Shown in pieces: positions 1-8,569 of a stretch of DNA of 64,000 bases (within the stretch, counting starts at the first letter, position 1; each line of letters starts with the position of its first letter). Source of the stretch: Paracrocinitomix mangrovi. Its GTDB lineage: Bacteria > Bacteroidota > Bacteroidia > Flavobacteriales_D > Crocinitomicaceae. The stretch spans positions 2,790,001 through 2,854,000 of the forward strand of contig NZ_CP091819.1 of assembly GCF_019740355.2 (NCBI RefSeq), in the 5' to 3' direction. Position numbers and translations under genes: made by a program. The notes beneath the pieces are model-generated. The model made no database searches. It saw nothing but the letters and a program-made list of their open reading frames with translations, and had not been told where the DNA came from.

Positions 1-476
1 TCACATTGATCACCATAAGCATTTTCGTTTTGGCAATTTGGGCAAGTACCTGTGATGTATCTGTCAGCTAAAAATTGCTTGAATTCTTCATCATAATACT
101 GTTCAGTAGTTTGCTCAATAAAGCTTCCTTTATCATTCAACTTTTTGAAGTAATCAGAAGCAGTTTTATGATGAATTTCATTAGATGTTCTTGAATAAAT
201 ATCAAATGATATATCAAAATCATTAAAAGCAGTGGAGTTGATTTGGTGGTATTTATCAACGATAGCTTTTGGTGTTGTGCCTTCTTTTTTAGCTCTTAAT
301 GTAATGGCCGCACCATGTTCATCAGAACCGCAAACAAAAACTACATCTTGTTCAGTCATTCGCAGGTATCTAACAAAAATATCTGCAGGTAAATAAACTC
401 CGGCAACATGACCTAAATGCAAAGGCCCGTTGGCATACGGAAGAGCGGCTGTAATAGTGTATTTATTTTCTGACAT
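1..476 (-). CDS. metG: Methionyl-tRNA synthetase, N-terminal part (runs off the window)
   Basis: Charges tRNA-Met with methionine in the cytosol. Only the first 158 codons are visible, because the gene continues beyond base 1. The start ATG at 476 opens a class I synthetase Rossmann domain. The HLGH form of the HIGH motif lies near residue 20 in a context typical of MetG ([13 protein letters not shown]), followed by VCGSDEHG. The visible end reaches the zinc-knuckle insertion (CPNC, then GDQC). It is divergent from the LD-carboxypeptidase gene, with a short shared promoter region between them. Family assignment is secure; the C-terminal domains cannot be judged. Confidence 0.96.
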   Translation of the reverse strand, partial: MSENKYTITAALPYANGPLHLGHVAGVYLPADIFVRYLRMTEQDVVFVCGSDEHGAAITLRAKKEGTTPKAIVDKYHQINSTAFNDFDISFDIYSRTSNEIHHKTASDYFKKLNDKGSFIEQTTEQYYDEEFKQFLADRYITGTCPNCQNENAYGDQC

Positions 477-495
477 TTTGTGCTAAAAAGTTCAG

Positions 496-544
496 CAAAG
501 ATAAGGTTTGTTTCTATATTGAATCTTAATTCCAGCTATCTTTG
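496..544. promoter_or_regulatory. Divergent -7 promoter elements for metG and LD-carboxypeptidase
   Basis: The 75-bp gap between the divergent genes holds two exact matches to the Bacteroidota -7 element TAnnTTTG. One is TATCTTTG at 537-544 on the plus strand, 7 bases before the ATG at 552. The other is TATCTTTG on the minus strand (503 down to 496), 20 bases before the metG ATG. No clear -33 TTTG stands at the right spacing for either, so these are -7 matches only. Confidence 0.5.
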
Positions 545-551
545 AAACAAG

Positions 552-1415
552 ATGAAAATTAAAATAGTTTCGCCAGCAAAGCATATTGATGCAAAGCGCA
601 TTGATTTTGCAGAAGGATTTTTACGTAGTAAAGGCTTTACGGTTGAAGTGTCTGCCCACGCAAAAGGACAACATAACTACTTTTCAGGAACAGATGAAGA
701 GAGATTGCATGATTTGCAAGATGCTTTAGATGATGAAACAGTAGATGTTATTCTTTGTTCAAGAGGGGGTTATGGAACGGTACGAATTATTGATCAACTA
801 GATTTTCGTCAATTTCTAAGATACCCTAAAAAAGTTTTGGGGTATTCTGACATTACTGTTTTGCACAACAGATTAAACAGAATGGGTTATGAATCTGTAC
901 ACTGTACAGCACCTTTAAATTTTGAAGAGAATACTGATGAAGCACTTGACTCACTTTTGAAAGTCATCACTAATCAGACAAACAGCTATCATGTTCCCGC
1001 TCATTCATTGAACAGAAGCGGTATGATTGAGGAGAAAATTGTTGGTGGAAACTTGTCTATTTTATGTTCTTTATTAGGAACAGATGACGAGCTTAACACG
1101 AAAGGGAAAATTTTGTTTATTGAAGATATTGGAGAAGCAATTTACTCCGTTGATAGAATGATGCATCAGCTTAAAAAGGCCAAGGTGTTAAAAGGGCTGG
1201 CAGGGCTTTTAGTGGGTGGAATGACCAATGTAAAAGATTCTGAAATTCCTTTTGGAAAAACAGTAGATGAAGTGATCAGAGAGGCTGTAGAAGAATACGA
1301 CTATCCTGTATGTTTCAACTTCCCGGCAGGCCATATCAATGATAACAGAGCAATTATTTTTGGTAAAGAAGCGAGTTTAGCCGTTTCTGATGCTGGAAGT
1401 ATATTCAAACAATAA
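552..1415 (+). CDS. Muramoyltetrapeptide (LD-) carboxypeptidase, S66 family, cytosolic form
   Basis: Removes the terminal D-Ala from murein tetrapeptides during peptidoglycan recycling (family knowledge). The 287-residue protein has no signal peptide, which fits a cytosolic recycling enzyme. The S66 Ser-Glu-His triad is intact: Ser99 in GYSD, Glu191 in FIEDIGE and His261 in PAGHIND. An RGGYG segment near residue 71 and GGNLS near 165 are also family hallmarks. The gene is divergent from metG and is followed 32 bp later by a glycosyltransferase on the same strand. A second S66 gene lies 3 kb away on the other strand with an export signal. Assignment is secure; the exact peptide substrate is inferred. 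Confidence 0.92.
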   Translation: MKIKIVSPAKHIDAKRIDFAEGFLRSKGFTVEVSAHAKGQHNYFSGTDEERLHDLQDALDDETVDVILCSRGGYGTVRIIDQLDFRQFLRYPKKVLGYSDITVLHNRLNRMGYESVHCTAPLNFEENTDEALDSLLKVITNQTNSYHVPAHSLNRSGMIEEKIVGGNLSILCSLLGTDDELNTKGKILFIEDIGEAIYSVDRMMHQLKKAKVLKGLAGLLVGGMTNVKDSEIPFGKTVDEVIREAVEEYDYPVCFNFPAGHINDNRAIIFGKEASLAVSDAGSIFKQ

Positions 1416-1433
1416 TCTACAATTGATTTTCGT

Positions 1434-1441
1434 TACTTTTG
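1434..1441 (+). promoter_or_regulatory. -7 element very close to the GT2 start codon
   Basis: TACTTTTG at 1434-1441 matches TAnnTTTG. It ends only 6 bases before the ATG at 1448, so a transcript from it would begin at or beside the start codon. No convincing -33 element is seen, so the match could be chance. Confidence 0.3.
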
Positions 1442-1447
1442 GCGTTC

Positions 1448-2164
1448 ATGGAATCTAAGCCTAGTTTGTCTATTGTTTTACCTTGTTTCAATCCTCCTGA
1501 AGGATGGGCCGAGCAAGTTGTAAAGAGTATGGACATAATTGGACGTGAATTAACCAATGAAATAAACAGTTTAGGACTGATCATTGTAAATGATGGTTCC
1601 AATAAGAATTTCACCGCCGAAGATCAAAACAAAATTAAAGCTGCAGTTCAAGAAGTAGAATTTGTCAGCTATTCTGAAAATAGAGGTAAAGGATACGCCT
1701 TAAGGCAAGGAGTTGCAAAAGCCCATTCAGATATTATAGTTTATACAGACATTGATTTTCCTTACGAAGAAAAAAGTGTTGTAGCTGTTGCCCGAGAGTT
1801 GTTAAATGGCAATGAGGTAGTTTTAGGGCATAGAGGTAAAGACTATTACGAAAATACACCTTGGTTCAGAAAAGTTGTTTCAAAGACTTTAAGATGGGTT
1901 CTTAAAACTTTTTTAAGATTGCCAACAGATGACTCACAATGTGGATTAAAGGGATATGATCAAAATGGCGCTAAAGTATTTTTAGACACTAAAATAGATA
2001 GGTTTTTGTTTGATTTAGAATTCATCAAATTAGCAGCTAAAAGGAAAAAGAAAATTGGTTTGGTTACGGTTCATTTGAAGCCAAACATTGTGTTTTCAAA
2101 AGTAAACCTGAAAGTATTGATAAGAGAATTTGGCAATTTTCTTCGTGTCTTATTTAGAAAATGA
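1448..2164 (+). CDS. Family 2 glycosyltransferase (dolichyl-phosphate-sugar synthase-like)
   Basis: A single-domain GT-A glycosyltransferase of 238 residues that probably transfers a sugar from a nucleotide donor to a lipid phosphate or glycan at the inner membrane. It shows VNDGS (48-51) for nucleotide binding, the metal-binding DID (101-103) and a DSQCGLKGY segment typical of dolichol-phosphate-mannose-synthase-like GT2 enzymes. No membrane segment is present. I place the start at the ATG (1448) rather than an in-frame TTG 9 bases upstream. Its last 15 bases overlap the 3' end of the convergent GT-C-like gene. A GT2 that makes a lipid-linked sugar beside a GT-C protein that could use it is a plausible pair, but this is inference. 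Confidence 0.85.
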   Translation: MESKPSLSIVLPCFNPPEGWAEQVVKSMDIIGRELTNEINSLGLIIVNDGSNKNFTAEDQNKIKAAVQEVEFVSYSENRGKGYALRQGVAKAHSDIIVYTDIDFPYEEKSVVAVARELLNGNEVVLGHRGKDYYENTPWFRKVVSKTLRWVLKTFLRLPTDDSQCGLKGYDQNGAKVFLDTKIDRFLFDLEFIKLAAKRKKKIGLVTVHLKPNIVFSKVNLKVLIREFGNFLRVLFRK

Positions 2165-4426
2165 ATCGGCCTTAATCCATTCATTGTTGTAAATGATATA
2201 TTCAATTCCTTTTCTTTTTTCTCTTCTAAAAAGTGGAGGCCCGTCAGTTTTGTAAACCAATAATTCATCCACATAAAATGGAGTGTGGTTTCCGCTACCT
2301 TGCAAGTAGATTAATACTTTATCTGTATTGTCGGTCCATTCAAAGTTTAAATTTACCCTGCACCATTTATCTACGATAAGTGTGGAGAGTTTAACATCAA
2401 AAGTGCTGGCCCAGATGCTTTCTTCTTCACCGCCAAAATCCTGATCAATTATTCCCGCCATTGTAGGGGCATCTACTCCTAAATAATACCAAAATGAAAC
2501 AGTGTAAGAACCTTCTTCCAATCCATCTTCTTTAAAAAACTCGTGCAAAGGATTTAATTTTTCTTTCTGTGAATGCCATGCGCCCTCACCTCCAAGAGAT
2601 TCACCCTTATCATCATCCCATGATTTGTAGAAAAACCATACATCTGTAGTGTCACTTTTAAAACCTTCACCTACATCATATACAGCCGTTTTTTCCTTTT
2701 CTACTATTTGATTAAAGTAATAATCAGAATTGTATTTTTCTGGTTGAAATTCCAATGCAACGTATTCGTCATTATTGAAAACTTCTTTTGATGTAAACAA
2801 GAGTCTCATCTCACCTTCTGTACATGCTTCTTTTCTTTTAATAATTAATATTTTATCATCTTTTGGAAAGTCATTAATCAACTCCTTTTCAATGTATTCA
2901 GGGCTAAAGAAATTATTGAATTTTATCGCTTCTGAAATCGACATTCTTGAAGAGCTGCAATTAAGGGTTGGCTTACTACAATGATAGCTCAACATAAATG
3001 AATCAAAGTTAGATCCTTCAGTTCCAAGCAACATTATGTTTTCAGAAGACATGTGTTGGAATGGCAAAATCATAAATGCATCATAATCTGATTCGTCAAC
3101 AAAACTTATTAGTTCCTGAAGTTTAGGACTAAGGGTTTCTTTTTTAAATGAATTAGGTGCTTGCGATACATATCCACTTACTTCTTTATGCGCAAAAAGT
3201 CCTTCTGATAATTGCAACAACATTAAAAATACAAACAGTGCGGTCCAAATTTTCTTCTTGTTTTGCAACTGAAATCTATAATACAGCACTACACTTCCTA
3301 CTGTGGCCACATAAAAAAACACCCACGTAAACCTTCCTAAAACCCTGAATTGTTTCAAGGGAGAAATGCTGTCAGCCAACCAGTGCATGAATGAAAAACG
3401 AAGGGGGAAGCAGAATGAAAAAACCAATACTAACCAGGCGGCTATAACAAAAACGGTAAGTTCGTTCTTGAGGTATTTTTTAAACGGAATACTGGATCTG
3501 TTTTTAATCGTATATGTCAAAATAATCAAAAAGAAGATGATTGTTCCAAAACCTACGTATGCCATTGTTTCCCAATGAGGGATTTTAAAGTGTATTTTAT
3601 CCGAAATAAAGAAAACCGGTCCATGATGTGGAACAAGTACCGAACTCCATTTTGCGTAATAGTCATAAAACCCCTGAGGTTGTCCTGTTCTATCTAAATG
3701 AGTGTCTGTCAAAAAAACCAACAACTGGAAAATAACCACGGGGGCAATACCAATTATCAGGAACTTAATTAAGTTCCATTTCCATTGTTTCAAGATCACA
3801 CTTCTTACTATCCAAAATGCTGCGCCAAAAGTCACCAAGATCATTCCCAAATAAGGGTGTGTAAAAAAGAAAACCAGCAAATATGTGAATCCAATGAATA
3901 ACCATTTCAACTTATTTGATTGACTCGCTTTAATCAAGATGTACCACATGCCGGGTACTGCAAATACGTACGAAAGAGAAAAATGACCGGTTAATCTAAA
4001 AATTTGTGGAGATAAAAAAGTGATGGAAACAGCTGCCAAAATTGACCACCATTTTTCTACCTTGTAATGGTTTAAGATTTTATAAAGAATAACTGAGCAA
4101 ACAGGGTAAGAAAGTAGCATCAATAGGTTTAATATCCCAACACCATAAGCAGTTAAACCGAACAACCCAATCAAGTAAGATAAAAGTGGATGGCCATCTG
4201 TATAGACCATATGCTCATAATACGGATAATTCATGCCAGAAAAATCCCAGAATCCAGAGTCGTACTCCGCATGATACATGTAGGAGTAATAATTTTTCAC
4301 CCCATCTCCCCAAGCACTAAAAAGATAGTCGTTGGGATGCATTAAAACCTCATGATAAAATGCAAATAGGATCAGAAAAGAGATCGCAAAGGTGATAATT
4401 TCAGGAAGACCTTTTTTATTCAGCAT
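2150..4426 (-). CDS. Polytopic GT-C-like membrane protein with a C-terminal beta-sandwich region
   Basis: The 758-residue protein has about ten to eleven hydrophobic segments in its first ~400 residues. These follow an acidic first loop (WGDGVKNYY, near residue 40) of the kind that carries the catalytic Asp in GT-C glycosyltransferases, so a lipid-phosphosugar-dependent transferase is the likeliest role. Residues ~430-750 are soluble and presumably extracytoplasmic. The last ~130 contain an FWYYLGVD...YVDELLVY pattern resembling a carbohydrate-binding jelly-roll. No motif names the sugar. It converges on the GT2 gene with a 15-bp overlap of coding ends. It could instead be a membrane protein of unknown enzymology; the GT-C call is moderate. 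Confidence 0.6.
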   Translation of the reverse strand: MLNKKGLPEIITFAISFLILFAFYHEVLMHPNDYLFSAWGDGVKNYYSYMYHAEYDSGFWDFSGMNYPYYEHMVYTDGHPLLSYLIGLFGLTAYGVGILNLLMLLSYPVCSVILYKILNHYKVEKWWSILAAVSITFLSPQIFRLTGHFSLSYVFAVPGMWYILIKASQSNKLKWLFIGFTYLLVFFFTHPYLGMILVTFGAAFWIVRSVILKQWKWNLIKFLIIGIAPVVIFQLLVFLTDTHLDRTGQPQGFYDYYAKWSSVLVPHHGPVFFISDKIHFKIPHWETMAYVGFGTIIFFLIILTYTIKNRSSIPFKKYLKNELTVFVIAAWLVLVFSFCFPLRFSFMHWLADSISPLKQFRVLGRFTWVFFYVATVGSVVLYYRFQLQNKKKIWTALFVFLMLLQLSEGLFAHKEVSGYVSQAPNSFKKETLSPKLQELISFVDESDYDAFMILPFQHMSSENIMLLGTEGSNFDSFMLSYHCSKPTLNCSSSRMSISEAIKFNNFFSPEYIEKELINDFPKDDKILIIKRKEACTEGEMRLLFTSKEVFNNDEYVALEFQPEKYNSDYYFNQIVEKEKTAVYDVGEGFKSDTTDVWFFYKSWDDDKGESLGGEGAWHSQKEKLNPLHEFFKEDGLEEGSYTVSFWYYLGVDAPTMAGIIDQDFGGEEESIWASTFDVKLSTLIVDKWCRVNLNFEWTDNTDKVLIYLQGSGNHTPFYVDELLVYKTDGPPLFRREKRKGIEYIIYNNEWIKADSFSK

Positions 4427-4484
4427 GTTGAGGTCATTGAGCGCTTAAAAATATCAAAAACGAAACAATGCTCAACATAGTGTG

Positions 4485-5513
4485 TCAACTAATAACAGTT
4501 TTCTCTAAAGTTTTGATCGTAAAATTGTCCGCATCCATTTCAACCTTAATTCCTATTGGCAAAGTAAATTTAGGTTGAATATGTCCAAAACTGGCTCCTT
4601 GATATACAGGAAATGGGGCATTTGTAAAGTGCTGAGCAAAAATTTCTTCCAGAGTAAAAGACTTGTCCGGTTCTTCAGGAGTACATTTTCTAAAAGATCC
4701 GATAACAAGACCACTGATTTGCTTATAAACGCCTGCTTGTTTTAACTGCCATAACATTCTATCTACACGATAGGGTTCCTCTTTAATTTCTTCCAAAAAC
4801 AAGATTTTGTTGTTCCAATTGGGTTCATATGAAGTTCCGACCATGGATGAAATAACCGTTAGGTTTCCTCCCACCAGTTTGCCGCTTGCTTTACCTCCTG
4901 TCCATGTTTTAAGATCGTCTTTATTATCATCAGGATTTTTCATTGTAAAAGGCTCTCCTAAAACAACATTCTTAATTACTTCGTCCGTTGTAAAATCATC
5001 CCAAGATGAGTATCCGCATGGCCCGTGATATGTAACTAATCCTGTTTTTGTATAAATGGCATTTACAAGTGAAGTGATATCACTAAAACCCATTATTACT
5101 TTTGGATTTTTTGCAATTACTTCATAATCCAACATGTCTAAAATTCTGGCACAACCCCAACCTCCTCTCATGGTTAAAATTCCTTTGATGTTAGTATCTT
5201 CAAACATCTCCATTAGTTCCTTTGCACGCATTTCATCATTCCCGGCTAAAAATCCGTCTTGTTCGTATAATGTTTGCCCTAATTTTGTGCGATATCCCAA
5301 GTTTTTTAATATCCCAACAATCTTATCTATATGTGCTTTGTTCCAAATAGATCCGGCAGGACCTGTAATTCCGATAAGATCATTTTTATAAAGTGCTTTT
5401 GGTTTAATACTGGGTTCTTTAATAGTTTCTTGAAATGATGAGAGGCTTCCTACGACTAAAGGAGTTCCCAGTGCAATGCTGGCAGAATGCTTGATGAAAT
5501 TGCGTCTTTTCAT
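4485..5513 (-). CDS. Tat-exported LD-carboxypeptidase, S66 family
   Basis: A 342-residue S66 peptidase acting on murein LD-peptide bonds. The N-terminus KRRNFIK followed by a hydrophobic stretch to about residue 26 is a near-consensus twin-arginine signal, so a folded enzyme is predicted to go to the periplasm. The triad is intact: Ser144 in GFSDIT, Glu241 in LFLEEIKE and His311 in SFGHIQ. RGGWGCAR near 116 matches the substrate-side loop of the family. It differs from the nearby 287-residue paralogue by the export signal and about 25 more residues. It stands alone on the minus strand, divergent from the NifU-domain gene. Confidence 0.9.
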   Translation of the reverse strand: MKRRNFIKHSASIALGTPLVVGSLSSFQETIKEPSIKPKALYKNDLIGITGPAGSIWNKAHIDKIVGILKNLGYRTKLGQTLYEQDGFLAGNDEMRAKELMEMFEDTNIKGILTMRGGWGCARILDMLDYEVIAKNPKVIMGFSDITSLVNAIYTKTGLVTYHGPCGYSSWDDFTTDEVIKNVVLGEPFTMKNPDDNKDDLKTWTGGKASGKLVGGNLTVISSMVGTSYEPNWNNKILFLEEIKEEPYRVDRMLWQLKQAGVYKQISGLVIGSFRKCTPEEPDKSFTLEEIFAQHFTNAPFPVYQGASFGHIQPKFTLPIGIKVEMDADNFTIKTLEKTVIS

Positions 5514-5569
5514 AAGTTTAAATTAACGAATTCTATGCCAGTTTCATCAGTGCGGATAATAAAATGACT

Positions 5570-5577
5570 TAATTTTG
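5570..5577 (+). promoter_or_regulatory. -7 element upstream of the NifU-domain gene
   Basis: TAATTTTG matches the Bacteroidota TAnnTTTG element and ends 17 bases before the ATG at 5595. No -33 element is evident. Confidence 0.4.
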
Positions 5578-5594
5578 TACAAAATATTTGAAAG

Positions 5595-6200
5595 ATGGAA
5601 GAGAAAAGAGTACCAGTTACAATGTATGCTGAAATGACACCAAATCCTTTGACCATGAAATTCGTGGCCAATAAACATTTGTTAATGGATGATGCAAGTG
5701 TTGAATTTGGAAGCATGCAAGAAGCAAAAGGTTATTCTCCGTTAGCTGAGGCGCTTTTTGAGTTTCCATTTGTAGACAATGTTTTTATTGCCGGTAACTT
5801 TGTTACCGTTACCAAAACTGATAATGTTGACTGGGATTTTATCGTAATGGAATTACGAGAATTTATCAAAGAATGGATAGCACAAGGAAAGGACATTTTA
5901 GTAATGATGCCTCAAGGCGGCGGATCTAAAGAAGAAGCAGTAGCTGTAAAAAAGGAATTTGCTCCTTCAGAATTTGATGAAGTTATCATAGGATTGTTGA
6001 ATGAATATGTTAAGCCGGCTGTTGAAAATGACGGTGGGGCAATTGATTATGTGGGATTTGAAGATGGTGTGGTGACGGTTGAAATGAAAGGTTCATGTTC
6101 AGGTTGTCCTTCATCCACAGCTACTTTAAAAGGCGGGATAGAGCAATTGCTAAAATCTAGTATTCAGGAAGTAAAAGAGGTGGTTGCCTTAAGCGTGTAA
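5595..6200 (+). CDS. NifU/Nfu-type iron-sulfur scaffold protein
   Basis: Carries and transfers Fe-S clusters to apoproteins in the cytosol. The 201-residue protein has the two-domain Nfu layout. An N-terminal Nfu_N domain (about residues 5-95, with PNPLTMKFV near the start) is followed by a C-terminal NifU domain (~120-195) carrying the cluster-binding Cys168-x-x-Cys171 in GSCSGCPSS. The NDGGAIDYV segment before it is typical. It is a monocistronic gene whose stop lies 2 bp from the stop of the convergent saccharopine dehydrogenase gene. Confidence 0.92.
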   Translation: MEEKRVPVTMYAEMTPNPLTMKFVANKHLLMDDASVEFGSMQEAKGYSPLAEALFEFPFVDNVFIAGNFVTVTKTDNVDWDFIVMELREFIKEWIAQGKDILVMMPQGGGSKEEAVAVKKEFAPSEFDEVIIGLLNEYVKPAVENDGGAIDYVGFEDGVVTVEMKGSCSGCPSSTATLKGGIEQLLKSSIQEVKEVVALSV

Positions 6201-6202
6201 AC

Positions 6203-7573
6203 CTATAATCTTGCCGGTTCTAAATACATTACCGGAGGATTTATTTCTTTCTCTGTAAACTTAATATCATAAGTTTCCAATTCGTCTAAAATTGGATCAT
6301 AGATTTCTTTGTGAATCGGTAATTGAACACCTTTCATTTGGATGGTACCATTCAAGATCATTTTAGCACAAATTGCGCATGGCAACCCTACTGTATTACT
6401 CATGGCTGTGTAGGTTCGGTCTTCACCAATAGACACCATATGAGAATTGATTTCTTTAAATTCTCCGTCCATCTTGTAAACAAATTTATGCCACATGACG
6501 ATCATGTCTTTATCGTCTGAACCTAATGCCCATTTTTCTTCTAAGATCTTTTGTAGGAAATAAGCAGGAGTTACGTCTTCTGTAAAACCCATTTTTTCTT
6601 TTTCGAAAATCCCTAGCCAAACCAATTTGTCCCAAACGATATCATCCATGTCTATTTTTAGATAATACCTTAGTTTTAGTTCAACTGAATCATGTAGGTT
6701 GTATGGCAGAAAAGCATTAATAAAATCTCTTTTGGTCATATCCTTACTACCTTCCAAGATGTAGGTGTCATCAGTTGCTCCCAATTGTACAAAACAATCC
6801 CAGGCCTTTGAAAAACCTTTTCTTCTGAATGTTCCTCTGTAAATGGTTGGGATATCATCTAATCCGTATTTTGATCGATATTTTAAAGAATCTCGATTAG
6901 CATACCCTTCAAATTCGCCATATCCTTCAATGTTGATAATTTCTGTTCTTCTAAACAGTTTATTGTAAGGGATGTACTTGTATTGACCTTCTTGAATGAA
7001 TTTTGCAGCACTTCCTTGCCCTGCTAAAACAACGTTTCTTGGGTTCCAGGTAAATTTGTAATTCCATGGATTATCGTCACTTTCAGGGGCAATTAATCCA
7101 CCTGTAAACGATTCGAAAATGTGCATTTTACCACCTTTTTCTTCGATTTCATCAAGAATTTTTTTGGCAGACATGTGATCAATTCCCGGATCAACACCTA
7201 TTTCATTCATGATCAGGATTCCTGCTTCTTCGGCAGCCTCATTTAGTGCCACCATTTCTTTAGATATGTAGGAAGGTGTAATGAGGTTAGTTTTATACTT
7301 TATACAATCTTCTGCTACTTCAGTGTGAAATCTGGCGGGCAGCATAGAGATAACTAAATGAGCCCATTCAATAAGCGGTTGTCTTTCTGCCGGGTTTAAA
7401 GCGTCAATAGAAAACCCTTCTGCGCGATCACATCCCGCAACTTTAGCTTTTGCTAAATCTGCATTTTGATCAACTACTTTAATGTACCAATCTTCTTTTT
7501 CAGCATTTTGAGTGAAGTATCTCAACATTGAAGAGGCAGAAAGACCTGCTCCGATTACCAATATGTTTTTCAT
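6203..7573 (-). CDS. Saccharopine dehydrogenase family protein
   Basis: An NAD(P)-dependent oxidoreductase of the lysine catabolism or biosynthesis type, probably interconverting saccharopine and glutamate plus aminoadipate semialdehyde. The 456-residue sequence begins MKNILVIGAGLSASS, a Rossmann GxGxxA/S nucleotide-binding fold. It continues with the Sacchrp_dh C-terminal domain, including NEIGVDPGIDHM (~137-148), ESFTGGL and the C-terminal VGLPCAICAKM. These long conserved blocks match the bacterial LYS9-type enzyme of Bacteroidota. The start is fixed by the Rossmann motif and lies only 2 bp from the start of the divergent gene at 7576. Direction of the reaction in vivo is unknown. Confidence 0.88.
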   Translation of the reverse strand: MKNILVIGAGLSASSMLRYFTQNAEKEDWYIKVVDQNADLAKAKVAGCDRAEGFSIDALNPAERQPLIEWAHLVISMLPARFHTEVAEDCIKYKTNLITPSYISKEMVALNEAAEEAGILIMNEIGVDPGIDHMSAKKILDEIEEKGGKMHIFESFTGGLIAPESDDNPWNYKFTWNPRNVVLAGQGSAAKFIQEGQYKYIPYNKLFRRTEIINIEGYGEFEGYANRDSLKYRSKYGLDDIPTIYRGTFRRKGFSKAWDCFVQLGATDDTYILEGSKDMTKRDFINAFLPYNLHDSVELKLRYYLKIDMDDIVWDKLVWLGIFEKEKMGFTEDVTPAYFLQKILEEKWALGSDDKDMIVMWHKFVYKMDGEFKEINSHMVSIGEDRTYTAMSNTVGLPCAICAKMILNGTIQMKGVQLPIHKEIYDPILDELETYDIKFTEKEINPPVMYLEPARL

Positions 7574-7575
7574 GA

Positions 7576-8040
7576 ATGCTCGGCTTTAGTAATGACGAAA
7601 TTAACAAGATTAATCACGAAAGCCGTGCTTATTGTGAAGAATTTATCAACGATTTTTTAGAACGTAAATGGTTTACGATCTGCCCCGCGAATATTGTATC
7701 AAAATTAAATGATATGAGCGCAACATTTACAGTTTATCAGCAACTTAAAGTTAAGGAAGTAACTTATGAATTAGGAGATGAGACGGTTACCGCTACTTGT
7801 GAAGTTAACAATGGCAGCAACGTATCTGAGATAAAAATTCAAATGACGCATTCAGATTTGAATCGCATTATTGCCAAAATCTCAGCCTTAGGATATGAAT
7901 TCAAGGTTGAAAATGTTATTCATTTTGAATTGGACAATGGAGTGGAGGTAATCGACTACAAGTTTGAAAATGTATTTGGGGAATTGGTCACTTTAGATGA
8001 GTTCAGCTTTAATCAAAGAATATTAAAAATCAGAGCATAA
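7576..8040 (+). CDS. Conserved hypothetical protein, 154 aa
   Basis: I do not recognise a family. The protein is soluble, acidic, and has no signal peptide or membrane segment. Residues ~50-150 look like alternating beta strands with one central helix (HSDLNRIIAKISALGY). It begins 2 bp from the start codon of the divergent saccharopine dehydrogenase gene, so its promoter must lie inside that gene or its true start differs. The next in-frame Met is at residue 47, too far in to be attractive. Its stop overlaps the next gene as TAATG, which implies translational coupling, and the shared operon suggests a joint function. Confidence 0.65.
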   Translation: MLGFSNDEINKINHESRAYCEEFINDFLERKWFTICPANIVSKLNDMSATFTVYQQLKVKEVTYELGDETVTATCEVNNGSNVSEIKIQMTHSDLNRIIAKISALGYEFKVENVIHFELDNGVEVIDYKFENVFGELVTLDEFSFNQRILKIRA

Positions 8041-8393
8041 TGAATAGATTAATAAGACAATTAGGGATATCAGAAGATTTTACTTTGAAAACAATTATCA
8101 AAGTGGAAGAATTAATGAATCATGATATGATTTATATCTATCATCACATTGCGGTTGGAAGCGTATTAGATTTAGTTCCCGCTGGAAGCAATGTTATAGG
8201 TGATCCAAGATACGAGGTAAAATATGGACAGTTTAAATTGGGATACATAACCCTGAAAGGCTTAGTAAAATCAATTTTTGAAAAAGAAGAATGCCTGCAA
8301 GCCGAAGTGGCATCAGTAGGCAAGCAAAAGTTCATGCCGATTAAAGAACTAGATATTCAGTTAGGAGCAAAAACAATTAGAAAGGTAGGTTAA
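8040..8393 (+). CDS. Small protein with a HIRAN-like pattern, 117 aa
   Basis: Small soluble protein translated from an ATG that overlaps the upstream stop by one base (TAATG). Residues ~38-105 run as strand (VGSVLDLVPAGSN), GDPRYEVKYGQFKLGYI, then a helix and a strand ending MPIKELDIQL. That layout recalls HIRAN domains, in which a dN-x-yD...V...lGYi core binds DNA 3' ends. The match is by eye and the canonical NPYDxNAI segment is degenerate here, so the domain call is tentative. No helicase or nuclease is adjacent. It is followed by 176 bp of non-coding sequence. Confidence 0.5.
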   Translation: MNRLIRQLGISEDFTLKTIIKVEELMNHDMIYIYHHIAVGSVLDLVPAGSNVIGDPRYEVKYGQFKLGYITLKGLVKSIFEKEECLQAEVASVGKQKFMPIKELDIQLGAKTIRKVG

Positions 8394-8569
8394 ATAGCTG
8401 TCTTTGTCTAAAAAAGTTGGGAAATTAACAACCCTTACATTGTAAATTCCGTATTTAGATTAAATTGCATATCTTTACCGTTAACAACTCTCTTGTTTTG
8501 TGAATAACATCTAGGTTGTAACAAATAAGGGTAGAAAGTTGTTTTAGAAAGACATCAAAACTAAATCGG
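8394..8569. other. Intergenic region upstream of the lipoprotein gene
   Basis: This 176-bp AT-rich gap lies between the small coupled genes and the lipoprotein. It has a weak TATCTTTA match to the -7 element at about 8470 and no clear hairpin or repeat, so it probably holds the promoter and leader of the downstream gene. Confidence 0.3.
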
